A stretch of DNA of 64,000 bases from Rattus norvegicus (GCF_036323735.1 NC_086025.1:112542688-112606687); one strand, 5' to 3'. Shown: positions 1 to 12,060, numbered from the stretch's first letter. Notes: generated by a model not told the origin, from the letters alone. Numbers and translations are program-made.

Positions 1-12
1 TTTATTTATGTG

Positions 13-107
13 TGTGGGGGTCATAGGAGCGTATACATGTGGGGGTCAGAGGAGTGTATACGTGTGGGGGTCACAGGAGCGTATACATGTGGAGGTCAGA
101 GGAATAA
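13..107 (+). repeat. 25-bp minisatellite, about four copies
   Basis: Units start at about 13, 38, 63 and 88, each opening with TGTGGGGG or TGTGGAGG and containing GGAGYGTATAC. Copies differ at a few positions. It lies in the EIF3L intron just upstream of the penultimate exon; any copies further left are outside the window. Confidence 0.85.
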
Positions 108-283
108 AGCTAAGCAGCAGGCCCCCACCCCCACCCCCTTCCCTCAACACTATCCCTAGTTCTGAGGGTAGCACTGTAGATGTTAACATTGACACCATTG
201 GGCTTTGCAGTTAAGTGGCTTCACACTAGGTGGCCCTCTCTTGCGTCCCTAACCTCCCGTCACCACTCCCGCTTTTCCCACAG

Positions 284-364
284 GACATGATCCACATCGC
301 AGACACCAAAGTTGCCCGACGCTATGGGGATTTCTTCATCCGGCAGATCCACAAGTTTGAAGAG
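284..364 (+). CDS. Eif3l: EIF3L penultimate coding exon
   Basis: 81 nt, phase 0 at both ends. It contains the ARRYGDFFIRQIHKFEE segment typical of the EIF3L C-terminal region, flanked by a pyrimidine-rich cccacag acceptor and a gtaaga donor. Confidence 0.93.
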
Positions 365-1215
365 GTAAGACGCCTGAGAGTTACCTGTAAGCCTGAAGGT
401 GGAAATGGTGCTTTAAATTCTTCCTCAGCTTTAAGAAACTCGAGATTGGCCCTTTAACTCTCTAAGCTCGTCTGGCTGGCAGCTTGGGAGCGAGCGGATT
501 GGGCCCAGGAACTGCTGTGTCAGCCCTTTCTAGGGTATCCTTCCAAGATCTTGGTCTGTGGGTGGCCCTTCGAGGGGTGCTGCTCTGCTTGCCCTTCCTG
601 GTATTTCCTAATAAGGGTGGATTTGCTGCTGTGCTCCTCCTTCCCCACTTGGGGTGTTCGCCCGCTCAGACAGGTCTGGCCAGTGTCTGGAGGCTGGAGG
701 GCTGGAAACTGTGTTTGACAGACCCGGTGCTCCTCTGTCTTGCCCTAGGAACTGTCTTGTCTGTTGGGCCAAAGAACACAAAATTGTGACGCTCCCTCTT
801 GTCTACCTCTGAGCCTTGTCCTGGTACCTGGTATCCTCCAACAGAGGCCATGCTCCTTCAGTGTTTTGACAGTTGGGCATTGTTTTTAACCCTCTAGTTG
901 CTAGGCAGTGAGAGGGGACTATCTTCTAGGAAGAAGAGGTTGAAGCTCAAATAATCCAGCCACACCAACCCTGTCCTGTCTATTAAATGGGCAAAGCAGT
1001 CTAGGCTGTGGGTTTGCCAAGTGAAGGCAGGAAGAAAGACCGTAACTGCTTTGAGATCTAAGACTGCCTTTTCCAGGACTCAGAGGGGCTGCTGGGAGTC
1101 TGGTTTCTTATTGGACACACCGTTGGGATAGGTACCAAAGATTCCATATCTAATTTAGCTTTACTTTCCCACGTAGCTTAATCGAACCCTGAAGAAGATG
1201 GGACAGAGGCCCTGA
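284..1215 (+). CDS. Eif3l: EIF3L, C-terminal two coding exons (partial)
   Basis: Eukaryotic translation initiation factor 3 subunit L is a non-core subunit of the cytoplasmic eIF3 complex, which loads mRNA and initiator tRNA onto the 40S ribosome. Only the C-terminus is present. Exon A (284-364) follows a CAG acceptor, encodes 27 residues beginning DMIHIADTK and ending HKFEE, and is followed by a gtaaga donor. Exon B (1177-1215) follows a TAG acceptor, encodes LNRTLKKMGQRP and ends in TGA. Both exons are in phase 0 and join in frame. The peptide matches the remembered C-terminus of mammalian EIF3L. The rest of the gene lies to the left of the window. Its position directly upstream of MICALL1 agrees with the known human order. 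Confidence 0.95.
1177..1215 (+). CDS. Eif3l: EIF3L terminal coding exon with stop
   Basis: 39 coding nt ending in TGA at 1213-1215, preceded by a tttcccacgtag acceptor. The 3' UTR follows and probably ends about 150-170 nt downstream (see the AGTAAA entry). Confidence 0.93.
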   Translation, partial: LNRTLKKMGQRP

Positions 1216-1356
1216 AGATGCTCATACACAAGTCAAGAACCTATTTTGATATTATAGATGGGAAGTATTCTTGTCACCAAGAAGCCTTACCTAAGTCAGC
1301 CAGCAGCTGAATTGAAACTTGTTCAAATCAAGGACTGGATGTTTTAAGACGCTCTC

Positions 1357-1362
1357 AGTAAA
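1357..1362 (+). terminator. Eif3l: candidate variant poly(A) signal of EIF3L
   Basis: AGTAAA lies 142 nt after the EIF3L stop, and GT-rich sequence (gggtctctgtcgg, then gctgggtgtgtggtc) follows it. No canonical AATAAA is seen between the stop and about position 1900. AGTAAA is a known weaker variant. The assignment is inference. Confidence 0.35.
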
Positions 1363-1949
1363 GGGTCTCTGTCGGAGCTGGGTGTGTGGTCTCATTATTA
1401 CCGGCAGATCTGTGCTCTGGCAACAGTCCTGGTTCCTGTGTATCCTGCTCTCCTGGTGCATCAGACAGTGTGCAAACGGAATTCCTTTAGTCCTGTGTTC
1501 ATAACACACTTCATGCTTTATAGAACATTTGCATGTCCTGTGTCTGTCTTGTGCCCCACGAGTCCCATGAGATTTAAATGACCTGCCAGAATTTGCATAG
1601 CACCTTAGTGGTGGGTGCCGTGCCCTGGGGCATCTCTTACTGTCTGTCAGGAATCGTGCAGAAAGGGCTCGGACGTGTGTAACCGTTACAGCTCAGGCTT
1701 TGTGCCCCTTCACATTTTCTTGTTTAGAAACTGGATTCTGAACTGATTTTATTAGTTCTTCTGTCCAGATTAGTACCTGCTGCCAGACAGAGTTGGACTT
1801 CCTCTGCGGATACATTGTAAAATCTTATATGTGGTGGAGGCGGTGTTTGAGACAGGGCTTTGTATCCTAGGATGACCTCACACATAATCCTGCTGTCTCA
1901 GTTTTCATACTAGGAGTATAGATTTTTCATTGTGGAGTTTTTGGGGGGA

Positions 1950-2085
1950 AGGAGCTCTTACAAAGCTTTATTTTATGCATATAGGTGTTTACATATGTCT
2001 GTGTACCATGTGTACAGTACCTGCAGAAGCCAGAAAAGGTCATCAAATCCCTCTTCACTGCTGAGCCATCTCTCCAGACCTTTTT
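1950..2085 (-). mobile_element. old B3-like SINE fragment
   Basis: Ends (plus sense) in TGAGCCATCTCTCCAG, the reverse complement of a B2/B3 head. The TGTGTACCATGTGTACAGTACCTGCAGAAG body with AAAGGTCATCAAATCCC is the diverged B3-type body seen elsewhere in this window. Confidence 0.6.
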
Positions 2086-2894
2086 TGGCTTATTGAAACA
2101 GAGTCTTGATATGTGGGCCAGCAAAGTAGCCCAGAATGGTCTGCCTTGCAGTCATGCTTCTTGGTAACTTCTGGTGGTTAGCAAGCGCTAGAGCTCCCTT
2201 CCTGGGTGTTAATGATGTATGTGTTGCCTTGGTGCCTTGCCTTGTGATGCAGTGCCTGAGTTTGGTGCCTGGTGCAGAAGGTGACTGTAGGACAGCTTGT
2301 GCTTTCTGAGTCAAGGGTAGGAACGGGCAGGATGCTGTTTGTACCCATTTGTTGCCTGGCAAACAGTGCATGCTCACTTGTTTACCCTCCCCTGCATTTG
2401 GAATTCATAAGCACTTCTCCTTCTCCCACTGATCTGCCTAATTCCTGCAAACTATTAATGTAACCTTATGCGGAAGGAGGTCTACGTGGACGGGTTAGGA
2501 TCTTGGTCATCCGGATGGGCTCTGATCCAGTGACAGGGATCTCACAAGAGGCACAGGCATTGGAGTTCCTCAGCAGAGAGCTTTCTCCTGAAGAGCTGAC
2601 CTCCATCTTGATTTCGGGGTTTTGGCTTCCAGAACAGTGTGATTTCTGCTCTAAGCCTCCAAGTGTGTTGCGATTTGGTACAGCAGCCCTGAGGACACTG
2701 TAAGACTTAGTGAGAGGATGGGGTCCTTTTTCCACAAGGAAACTGACCAGGTGCCACTAGGCAAGGAAGAGGTCCATGTATGGAGAAATCAGATCCTGTC
2801 TTTGGAGCTTAAACTTTGACAGGGTGATAAATTATGCTTACCATGAACGATGATATTACCTATGGGGAATTATGGACAATTCTGCAAGGATAGT

Positions 2895-2998
2895 TTTGAC
2901 CCAGGTAATGGTAGCACATGTCTATAATCCACACACTTGGGAGGCTGAATGTGGTGGGTCAGTGACAGTTTGAGACTACCTTGCATTTTTGACAAGAT
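2895..2998 (+). mobile_element. diverged B1-like fragment
   Basis: Shows GGTAGCACATGTCTATAATCC, then CACTTGGGAGGCTGAATG and TTTGAGACTACC, a degraded B1 order without an obvious A-tail. Confidence 0.5.
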
Positions 2999-3720
2999 GA
3001 GGTGACACAGTGGATAGGGGGTCCCTTTGAGCAGATATTACAGACGCCTGGGGAAGTGTTGACCTGCAGAGGAAACAAAGGCGCCGAGACCAGAGCACAT
3101 TTGATGCTGAGGGAATGCAGAAGGAAGCCACTTGGTGCAGATGTGTCAAGTGGGAAGCCAGAGACTGCAGGGTCTGTCGGTGGTGATGAGGGGACACAGC
3201 CTGAGTGGGGCTGGACAGGTGCCCCATCAGAGAGGTAACAGCTCTTTGCCAGTTCCAGAGCTAAAGGGTGGAGTTCAGAGATAAACCCAGGTCAGCCCAG
3301 TCTTAAAGACGGTTGTTGTCCTGGGACCCAGCCCCACTTCCCAAAGGAAAAAGACCAAGCGCATTCTCAAAACAAGAGAAACATCCAAGCTCTTGTAAAG
3401 CCCTTGAGAATTCTCCAGGCTCTTTATCCGTGACTTCGCAGGAGCCTTGGACTGGAGTGAGGATCTGCCAGGCTCTGGACTCCCCATCTTCCTGTCCAGG
3501 GCTGGGGGAGGGGCTGTGCTCTGATTCCTAAGTATCTCCTGCTGTTGCTCCAGCAGCCCTGGCATTGGGCAAAGGTGTGTGAAAAGTGAAGTCCCCTGGG
3601 CTAATCTTTTCCCCAGTTGTTTTTAAAATTCAGCTGTAGGACCGTGCATGGTGGCATAGGCCTTTAATTGTATCACTTGGGGACCCCCCACCCCCAAATT
3701 TTTAAAAATGTTTTAAAGTT

Positions 3721-3869
3721 GCCAGATGGTGATGGCTCGCCCCTTTAATCTCAGCACTTGAGAGGTAGAGGCAGGTGGATTTTCTAAGTTAAGACTAGCC
3801 TGGTTTACAGAGCAAGTTCCAGGACAGCCAGGGCTACACAGGGAAACCTTACCTCAAAAAAAAAAAAAA
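3721..3869 (+). mobile_element. B1 SINE
   Basis: Contains TTTAATCTCAGCACTTGAGAG, GAGGCAGGTGGAT and CCAGGACAGCCAGGGCTACA, followed by a pure A-tail of about 14 bases. Confidence 0.9.
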
Positions 3870-4124
3870 TACATTTTAAAAATTATATTTGCCAGGGAGG
3901 CACCTGTGTAGGATGTTAGCTGGGATAGCACCTACCATATAGGTGCTGGGATTGAAGTTTTCAGGTAAGTGGCAAGTACTTTGCACACAGTCTCTTGGGT
4001 CAGCCTGACAGCAAGGACTACACAGAGAAATCCTGTCATACAAGCAACAAAAATAAACACAGCCCCTGGGCTAACACCGGAGTTGCAAGTTTTTTCTTTC
4101 CTTTCTCACACTGGATCAGGGGCC

Positions 4125-4315
4125 TGGTAATTAAGACAGCTCAGTGATTAAGAGCAAATACTGTCTTGCAGAGGATCTGGGTTCAATTCCCAGCACCCAT
4201 ATCTAGTGGCTCAAAACTCCCTGTAAGTCGGATTCCAGGGGAACCCTGGCCACCTGCAGGCACAAGTTACATAAAAGCTACGAGTCTCATGCACGTACAT
4301 AAATAAAACTGGTCC
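4125..4315 (+). mobile_element. old B2/B3-type SINE
   Basis: A tRNA-like head (GACAGCTCAGTGATTAAGAG, GGTTCAATTCCCAGCACCCA) is followed by a diverged body with GGCCACCTGCAGGCACAAGT and an AT-rich end (acataaataaaa). Confidence 0.65.
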
Positions 4316-4724
4316 AGTTGAGGGGTTTTTCCAGATCAGCTGTAGGCTGTCTGGCATTGCTTCCTGGCCCCCAGCTTTCCTGACGCAGGGTCACACACGC
4401 TGTGTGTCTGACTCCAGGTCAGCCCAGTGGCTGTCCGCCCTTGGCAGCCAGCAGCTCTGGTGTGGGGCAGGCACAGCTGAACTCTGCCTGGCACAGGGAG
4501 GAATGCAGTGAGCTGAGCAGCTGCTCCCAACATGCAGGGGCTTGGTTCTGCCTTGCCCGGAGCAGAGCGAGCTGCCTCAGAATCCTTCCGTACATGGCCA
4601 GAGCAAGTGCCTTGTTATCAGGGAATGAGAGTTCTGGGTGGAGCTGCTCACCAGAAGGTTCTGAATCAGTAAGAGAAGGCAGCGTAGAAGAGTGTGGTGG
4701 TGGCCAGACTTGAGGTTTAAGCCC

Positions 4725-4895
4725 TGCCTGTCTCTAGCTGTGATGACAGCCCAGGTTACTGTTCACTGCCATAGTTTCTCATCTATAAAATGGGAAAGGC
4801 ACCTGCTTTACGATTGTGCTGATGAGCAAATTACATAAAAGTTCTTAGAGCGGCCCTCACTGTGTAATTAGGGAATGAAAGCCATTATTAGTGTC
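4725..4895 (-). mobile_element. MIR fragment
   Basis: TTTCTCATCTATAAAATGGG, then TGTGCTGATGAGCAAATTACATAA and GAATGAAAGCCATTATTAGTG, is a degraded MIR. This is an ancient mammalian SINE, diverged as expected in rodents. Confidence 0.6.
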
Positions 4896-6867
4896 TTGTG
4901 GACCTGACAGTCATAGACTAGGCAGAAAGGTCATGTGTGCAACAGCCTGGCAGTGTCCTGGCAGAGCAGGGACCCGAGGCCTCCAAACACCACCTAAGGG
5001 CTTTTTCTAGTCTGCTTCTCCAAGGACCAGATGGAGGACCAGGCATGAGCATAGCACACGAGGGGCCTTAGGGGGACTCTGGGTTCCACTTCCTGCAGTA
5101 AAGGAACGCCGGTGCAGGGGCCAGTTCACCAAGAGGCTGAGGCACTCGCTGGAACAGCCCAGCAGTAGGCACAGAAAAATTCAGGGAAGTCCGGTGTTAC
5201 AGGGGACAGGATTAGACTGTAGGGGCTGCTAGGTGGGAGAAGCTCAGTTTCCTGACTCACAGTGAGGTGATAATGGATCAGGTGAGGCAGGGTTAGCCAG
5301 CAGGGGAAGTGAGGAAAGAGCCTGTGTAAGCCTAGCAAGGTGCCAAGAGTGGAACAAAATGGAGATGAGGAGCCAATAGCTGGGATTAGGATCCGGAGCA
5401 CTAGATGCTGCCCCACCCGAGGCGACTGGAGCTGGCCCCTTGGCCCACTAAGAGACTCCTCAGCAGCCTCTGAAGGCCTTGGGGAGCCTTCAGGCCTCGT
5501 TGTTTCTCCTTTTTTTCTTCCCTCACTCTCTGCCTCTTCCACATTGTACAGTGACCCTAACGTAAGAGTTAACACACCATTATCAGGCTGAGTGACTGGT
5601 GTGGCTAAGGCCTGCATAGAGTGTAGAGCCATAGGACAAGAGCCATAAAGCCGTGGCTAGAGATTGTAAGCTTGCCTGCTCGATCAGAGGCTGAGCCCTT
5701 CCACCCAGCCTGCACTGCACACAGGTCAGGACTGGCCTTCCGGGATTCTCAGAGGTTCCAGGAAGCAGCCGACAGGGAGGCAGGGGACCCAGCCAATGTC
5801 AAGGCTCAAAGCCTGACCAGCAATTTCCTGAGGTTTTGCAGAAGGAGGCGGGGATGGGAACCAGGAGTGTCTCCCTGCCGGCTCTCTGTTCCCGTCAGGC
5901 TGCTCATCTCTGGCTCCACCCTACCCCTGGCCAGGTTCTTCTCTCCCTAATCCACCACCCAACCTCCAAAATGGGAGTTGGTGAATCCTGAAAGGTGGCT
6001 TCCTCCTCTGATCAAAGCTGGGAACTCAAGGAACCTCCAGGATCCCCGGCCCCTTCAAACTTGTGCATTCACATTGCAGAGCCTCTTGCTCCCCAACCCT
6101 TGGCCTTTCTATTAGCTCCTGATTCCAGGGAAGGTAACATAGCTGTGTGTGTCCCTCATATCCCTCCAGTTAACTGGTGTCCTGGGTAACCAGGGCTGAA
6201 ACCCACCCTAACTCCTGGATCTTGGACAGAAAAGTGTCATTTTTTGTTTGTGACAGGAAGAGATACTGGCTCCATGCTGTACAGAGGCAGGCAGTTAGGA
6301 AGCAAATGAACCCTTTCCTGTGTGTGACAGCCCTTTCCTTGTCATCTGGTCCCGAGAGAGGCCATCTTCCTGTGTCAGGAAGGCTCGGAAACCGTCTCCG
6401 CTCTGCCCGCCTTTGACTTAGAGGGGCAGGTTGTACTGAGAGGGAGAGGGCTCCCCTGTACGGCTGGAGCAGTAAGAGAACTTGCCAGGCACACAGTGCT
6501 AAGTCAAGTCCTTTGATTCATTCTCCTCCAGGTAAATTTTGTCCTATCTGCTGCATACACAGGTCTGTCTCCTAGGGCCGTCCATACTGGCCCAAAGGGC
6601 AAATAGTGCCATTAGTAGATATTACTGCTGAAAGCGGGGAAAAGAAGCTACCAGAAAGCCTGAGTTGGAGGTGTAGGGGATGTCTGTCCAGGCTTGACCT
6701 TTGACATCTTAAGGCAAGGCCTCTGTAAATGGCGCATCTCAGGGTGGCTTTTGTTCACAGCATTCTGGAAGCTAAATCTGAATGTGACAACAAGCTATGC
6801 AGCTATGCAGTTATGCAGCTATGCAGTAGGGACTTGGACACTGTCTGCTGTGGTCTACCAGGAATAC

Positions 6868-7005
6868 TTTTTTTTTTTTTCTCCTTGGGTAACCCTGGCT
6901 ATCCTAAAACTCTCTCCATAGGCCAGGCCAGCCTCAAACTCACAGATCTTTTGCCTCTGCCTTTTAAGTGCTGGGATTAAATCGTGTGCGCCGCCACCAC
7001 CCGGC
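6868..7005 (-). mobile_element. B1 SINE
   Basis: A poly-T tract of 13 is followed by the reverse complement of B1 (CCAGCCTCAAACTCACAGATC, AAGTGCTGGGATTAAA, CGCCACCACCCGGC). Just upstream, at 6793-6826, the 8-mer CTATGCAG is repeated with one variant unit. Confidence 0.88.
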
Positions 7006-8456
7006 TATGATGAATTTCATGATGACATTTTCATGGTTCTGTGTGAAGTATTCTGGTCATATTCACCCTCATCACCCTCTTTTGTCTGCCACCCAACTCC
7101 TGGTCACCTTCCCAGCCTCCAACTTGTCCCCTTCTATTTGGTATATGTGTCTGTAACCCTGTGAGCTTGAGTCGGGTTATTTATATGAGCTTATGTAAGG
7201 GTTAACATCCCAGAACATGGACCCCTCACCAATGGCCACACCTCTGAAAACTTCCAATAGCTCCCCAAGGATGCGACTGCTGACGGTCTCTGACCCCAGT
7301 ACTGCATGTTAGTGACAGAAATGAGTGCAGTTTTTGGATTACACTTGAGGCCCCGTGAAGTTTACTTGCGTATTTAGCATCTCTGTCCAATGGGTAAACT
7401 CCTGTGTACAAAGAAACAAAACAAAACAGTGTGGGCGGCCACTGAAATGCACCTTTGGGGTTGACCCTTAGTCTCCTGCAGAAGTGAGAGGACCCTCAAG
7501 TTCTTCACCCATTTTCCCATCATAGTCTCATCTTTGTGTGACAGTTTCCTGTGACCGCTTGCAGATCTGCCTTGCACACAAGCTGTCAGTTCCTCCAGGG
7601 TAGGCATGTGGACATTCCTGTCTGAACTCAGCATGAACACCCCCTTTGAGGCCCTTGTCATTCTGAGGGTACGTTCTGTGAGAAGAGCTGAAGGCCTGGC
7701 TTTAGTCTGGGCCTGTCAGAGATAGCTTCAGGGAGAGGTGGCATCTGGGCCAGATCTGAGAGACCAGATACAGTTTAGGAGAGCAGCAATGGGCATCTCA
7801 GAACAACTTGCAGCCTCAGCGGCAGTCTGCTGCATAGGAGACAGTTGGGCTCCCTTTAGGAGCACCCTTGTGCCCCTGAACAAATATCTTTTCCTTTTGC
7901 TCTGCTCAGAATGTCAGGGGAGCTTGGTAAATTACTGTGGTGGCCTGTTGGGTCTTTCAGTCAGTTCTCTGACTCGGGCGGTCCCAGATAACAAAGCATG
8001 CTCAGTGACAGACAGCACAGGGTCCTCTCTTCTCCCCAGAGCTTAGTTCTAGAATGTCGTAGGTAGGAGCAGGCTGATCTGGGAGACTAGGCCTATCTGG
8101 CATTCCAGGGTTCAGGCTTCCTCAGGGTAGCAAGTGTCCTAGCCAATCCTGGGCTGTAGCCCAGGAGGATGGTGAAGAGGGAGAAAACTGCCATCCTGCC
8201 CCCCGGGCATCCCCCATGCCTGCTGCTGGCCCCAACCCTGCCCTGCCCCAGCCTCTACAAGGCTCCCATTGTCTATTGCTGTGTCAGGCTGACCCCGGGG
8301 AGCAGCTCAGAGGCTGAGGGACAGCTTGGGTGGAAAAATTGAGGATCACACCAGAAGCAGCCATGGAACTTGGGGAATCCTAAGGCTAAGAATCTGGAAT
8401 CTGAGGGTCAGGGGCCCTTAGAGAATGCAGTAGTATCGGTGGTCCGGCTCCAATCT

Positions 8457-8460
<4 letters not shown>

Positions 8461-8517
<57 letters not shown>
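8461..8517 (+). repeat. (CT)n microsatellite, about 28 units
   Basis: Uninterrupted CT dinucleotides, a pure homopurine-homopyrimidine tract of about 57 bp. Confidence 0.97.
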
Positions 8518-8520
<3 letters not shown>

Positions 8521-8798
8521 CCCCAATCTCTGTTTCTTATAAAGCTGTGTTTGCTCCTGAGTTACCCATCTTCTCAGTGATTTGCTGAGTGGGTAGATTT
8601 GTGCTTCCTTGTTTGGGGCTGACTTTATTTTTCCCATCAGAGCCTAGGCACTGGGAGTGTTGTGTTTGAGTAGAGTGAGGTCCAGGGCGAATCCTCACCA
8701 ATAGTTATAGCAACCGTGTAAAAATGCCTGCTTTCCTCCCAAGGGAGGTTAACCGAAAGCAGTGCTCTATTGATATGAAAAGGTTAAGATGACATTTT

Positions 8799-8799
8799 C

Positions 8800-8841
<42 letters not shown>

Positions 8842-8845
8842 GTGC
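8799..8845 (+). repeat. (TG)n/(CG)n microsatellite
   Basis: GTGTGTG runs into GCGCGCGCG and back to GTGTGTGTG. It sits at one end of an old rodent SINE-like segment that runs to about 9115 and ends in a CACGGAGTCATCTCCCTGGC-type tail. Confidence 0.9.
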
Positions 8846-9150
8846 GTTGTGTCCATGTGGGTTTGTGTGTCTTGGAAGGTGCTCATTCACATGGCTACAA
8901 GGCCAGAGGTTGATATTGAATATCTTTCCTGGCCACTCTCTACATCGTTGTATTCATTTAGTCTGTGGATTGGGTATACATGCTACAGCACAGGTGTGGA
9001 CACCAGGACAACTCAAGAGAGTCCGTTCTCTCCTTCTACCGAGTGGGGCTCAGGGATTGAACTCAGGGAACCAGGCTTGGTAGCAAGTGCTTTTATCCAC
9101 GGAGTCATCTCCCTGGCTCTACCATATCTATCATCTTTCTGTCATCTGTC

Positions 9151-9255
9151 TGACACAGTGTCTCTACATAGCTCTGGCTGTCCTGGAACTCATAGAGGTG
9201 GTCCTACCTCTGCCTCCTGAGTGCTGGGATTAAAGGTGTGCATCACCACGCACAC
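9151..9255 (-). mobile_element. B1 SINE
   Basis: Reverse complement of B1: GTCCTGGAACTCATAGAGG, GAGTGCTGGGATTAAAGG, CATCACCACGC. No clear A-tail; partly diverged. Confidence 0.8.
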
Positions 9256-9956
9256 ACCCATCTTATTTTAGACAGGGTCTCTCCCTGACTTTGGGTAAGC
9301 TGGTTGAGCGCTAGGGATCTCCCTGTCTCTGCCCACATTAGTGTTGTTACAGGCACCTGGCTCTTTGTTAACTTGGGAGTCTTGAACACAGGCTCCCCTG
9401 CGTCAGTATCCAGCACTTAACCTAGTCTGAGTCTCAGGATGTAGTTCAGTCTGGCTGTGAATTTGCATTCCTCCAGCCTTAGCCTCCCACACAGCTAGAA
9501 CTGTGCCCAGCTTCCCATGGCATCTTTTGAAGCCACTGTGTGTATCTGTATCATCCAGCTGGGCTGAAATGTAATCTGAACAACAACTGGCTCGTTTCCA
9601 GAGCCTTGTCTTAGTGAGCACTGAAGATCACTGTGTGTTCGCACTGGAGCTCCTGGAGCATCACATCTGGAAGTCAGTCCTAGAAATCGACCAGCTGTCT
9701 CACAGGTGGAGCTCCCTTCCCTTTTACTCATGCTGACGCTGAGCCTTACACAGGTGGCATTTTACCCAACGTCTTCCAGGAAGTCACAGCCAAGAGAGCA
9801 GTTGGTATGTATCTATGCCAGACAGGTACCTGTTCCCACACCTAGAAACACACAAATCTTTGGCTCCAAGATGGGAAGAACCCCGGGCCTTTGAGTGGCC
9901 ACATTATCTTGTGGATAGAGGTTTAGAGACCAGAGGCTCCTGGGTGCCAATAATGT

Positions 9957-10045
9957 TTTTGTGTTTTTTAGATGAGGTCTCACTGTGTAGCCCTAGGTGG
10001 CCTGAAACTCACAGAGATCTGCCTGCCTCTTCTCCCAGGTTGCTC
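9957..10045 (-). mobile_element. truncated B1 SINE
   Basis: GAGGTCTCACTGTGTAGCCC followed by GCCTGAAACTCACAGAGATC. The 5' third of B1 is missing. Confidence 0.75.
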
Positions 10046-10802
10046 CTGAGCCATCTCTAAGATCTAACAGGTGGTTCCTTCTTGAGGGGCGGGGGAGGAT
10101 GAGAGACTGGGATTGGGCCTAAGGCCTTCTGATTGTTAGGCATGAGTTCTGCCTTTGATTTACCATCTGCAGTCCACCCATCTCCATTTTTATCTCTCTG
10201 AATCTCACCTTGACACGTGTGTGAAAATAAATGGGAGCTCTGGGAACTAGGTTATTAGTTCATTCCTTCTCACCAGCATTTAGTAAATGCTCTCCTCTCC
10301 CAAGCTCCGTGGGGTTTGGCTGTTGTTTCTGGCGGTTAGTTTTCACTGCCAACATACGAGCGCCTGGCAGAGATACATCTGGGCCCATCTGCGAGAGCCA
10401 GGAAGATGTGCCTTGAATGTAGGTGATACCATCTGTCTTAGGCATGGTCTACTGCTGAAGAGACACCACGACCTAGGTAACTGACAGGAGAAAGCATTTA
10501 ACTGGGGGCTTACAACTTCAGAGGATTTTTGCATGATTATCACGGCACTGGAGCAATGGCCAAGAGCTTACATCTGACCCACAAGCAGGAGACAGAGAAA
10601 ATGAGAGTTTGGGCCTGGCGTGGGCTTTTGAAACCTAAAAGCCAACCCTTGATGACATACTTCCTCTAACAAGGCCACACTCCCAAATCCTTCCTAAATA
10701 ATTCCACTAACTAGGAACCAAACGTTCTAAAATGTGAGTCTATGGGGGGCATTCTCATTAAAATATCATGCCATCCCATATAGTCCAGGGCTGTTTGAAA
10801 AG

Positions 10803-11110
10803 GAAAAAGTGAAGCTGGGGAGATGGCTCAGTGGGTAAGAGCATTTACTGTACAAGCATGAGGGCCTGAATCTGAATCACCAGCAGCACGGGAAACTCCA
10901 AGTGTCGTCACAGGTGCCTGTAACCTTAAATGCTATGGAGACAGGAAGATGACTAGAATTTGCTGGTTGCCAGCTTAGCTCCAGAATAAGGAAAAGGCCC
11001 GGTCTCTGAAGAATATGGTGGAAAGTGACAGAGCAGAGCACTGACAGCCTCCCCTGGCCTCGGTGTACATGTGTGCACACACTTGTGCATTATACACCAC
11101 ACAGACAAAA
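10803..11110 (+). mobile_element. old B2/B4-type SINE
   Basis: The head AAGCTGGGGAGATGGCTCAG followed by GTAAGAGCATTTACTG is B2-like. The body then diverges and ends in a CA-rich stretch (tatacaccacacagacaaaa). Confidence 0.6.
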
Positions 11111-11697
11111 ACCAACAGAAACCAGCAAAGCACCTGCACCATCACTCTCCTGGTCAGGATGCAATGGTAGCAACTCCTCATGTTCCTGAAGTCATGCCTC
11201 CCCTGCTGTGATGGGCTGTACCATCATACTACGAACTAACCAATGTCCGCCCTTCCTTCCTTAAGCTGCTAGAGGAGAAAAAAAAAAAGGAAGGAAGAAA
11301 GAATGGAGAACACACGGTTGTAGCTTTTAAAACCTCATTCCTATCACCCTTCAGAGCCCTTCTATGGAGCAGGTTGGCTGGCAGAATGACAAGTGGAAGG
11401 CACAGCCCCGAGTTCCTGCCTGGGTCAGCCACAAACTGGTTGACTCTGGCTCTTTCTCTTCCCATTGCTCACTCTCTTACACCCTCCCCCCCCCCTTTTT
11501 GAATCTGGAAATATAACTCAGTGTCTTGCACATGCTGGGCAAACATGATAGCAGGGAGCTGCATTCCCAGGCTCAGTGATTGACATGAAAAATAAGATAA
11601 TGGGGCTCATCTGGTAGAATATAGACACACAGGGTCCTGGATTCACTCTCTAGTACAGTAGAAATAAAACATGCATACATAAATATCAAAAGTGCTA

Positions 11698-11800
11698 GCG
11701 AGGTGTGGAAGCTCACACCTTTAAGCCCAGTGTAGCAGAGGCAGACAGAGGTAGGCGGAGCTCTGAGGCCAGCCCGGTCAAAAAAAAAAAAAAAAAAAAA
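11698..11800 (+). mobile_element. B1 SINE with long A-tail
   Basis: Short B1 (GCTCACACCTTTAAGCCCAG, GAGGTAGGCGGAGCTCTGAG) with about 21 A. AAAGTGCTA on the left recurs as AAAGTGCTAAAG after the tail, a probable target-site duplication. Confidence 0.85.
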
Positions 11801-11899
11801 AGTGCTAAAGACCCTGAGTCCTAACCCTGAATCATGGGTTTACCTTGACTTTGCTGGGGAGGCCAGACCTACCTATCTGTCTGTGGTTCCTGAACCTCA

Positions 11900-12060
11900 C
11901 CTGCAGACAGGGACTCTACAGTGCATTTTTACCACCACTATCACACATGGTTACCCACAAACCAGAGATGCAGGCAGAGCAAAGATTACTGTCCCCACCT
12001 TACAGGGCGGAAATTGGGGCTCACTGGGGTGAGGTATCTGGCCTGCAGTCACATAGCCCT
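11900..12060 (+). mobile_element. MIR fragment
   Basis: Carries the MIR core-like series ATTACTGTCCCCACCTTACAG, GGGGTGAGGTATCTGG and CAGTCACATAG. Diverged. Confidence 0.55.

Noticed and set aside
5126..5632. 168-codon minus-strand frame as a gene
   Set aside because: No recognised domain, no convincing splice or promoter context, low-complexity Ser/Pro/Leu composition. Kept only as a low-interest finding.
8786..9220. 143-codon frame starting in the (TG)n tract
   Set aside because: The first third is Cys-Val repeats from the microsatellite and the rest crosses SINE sequence. Similar Cys-Val frames at 17780, 23020, 29084 and 44940 are rejected for the same reason.
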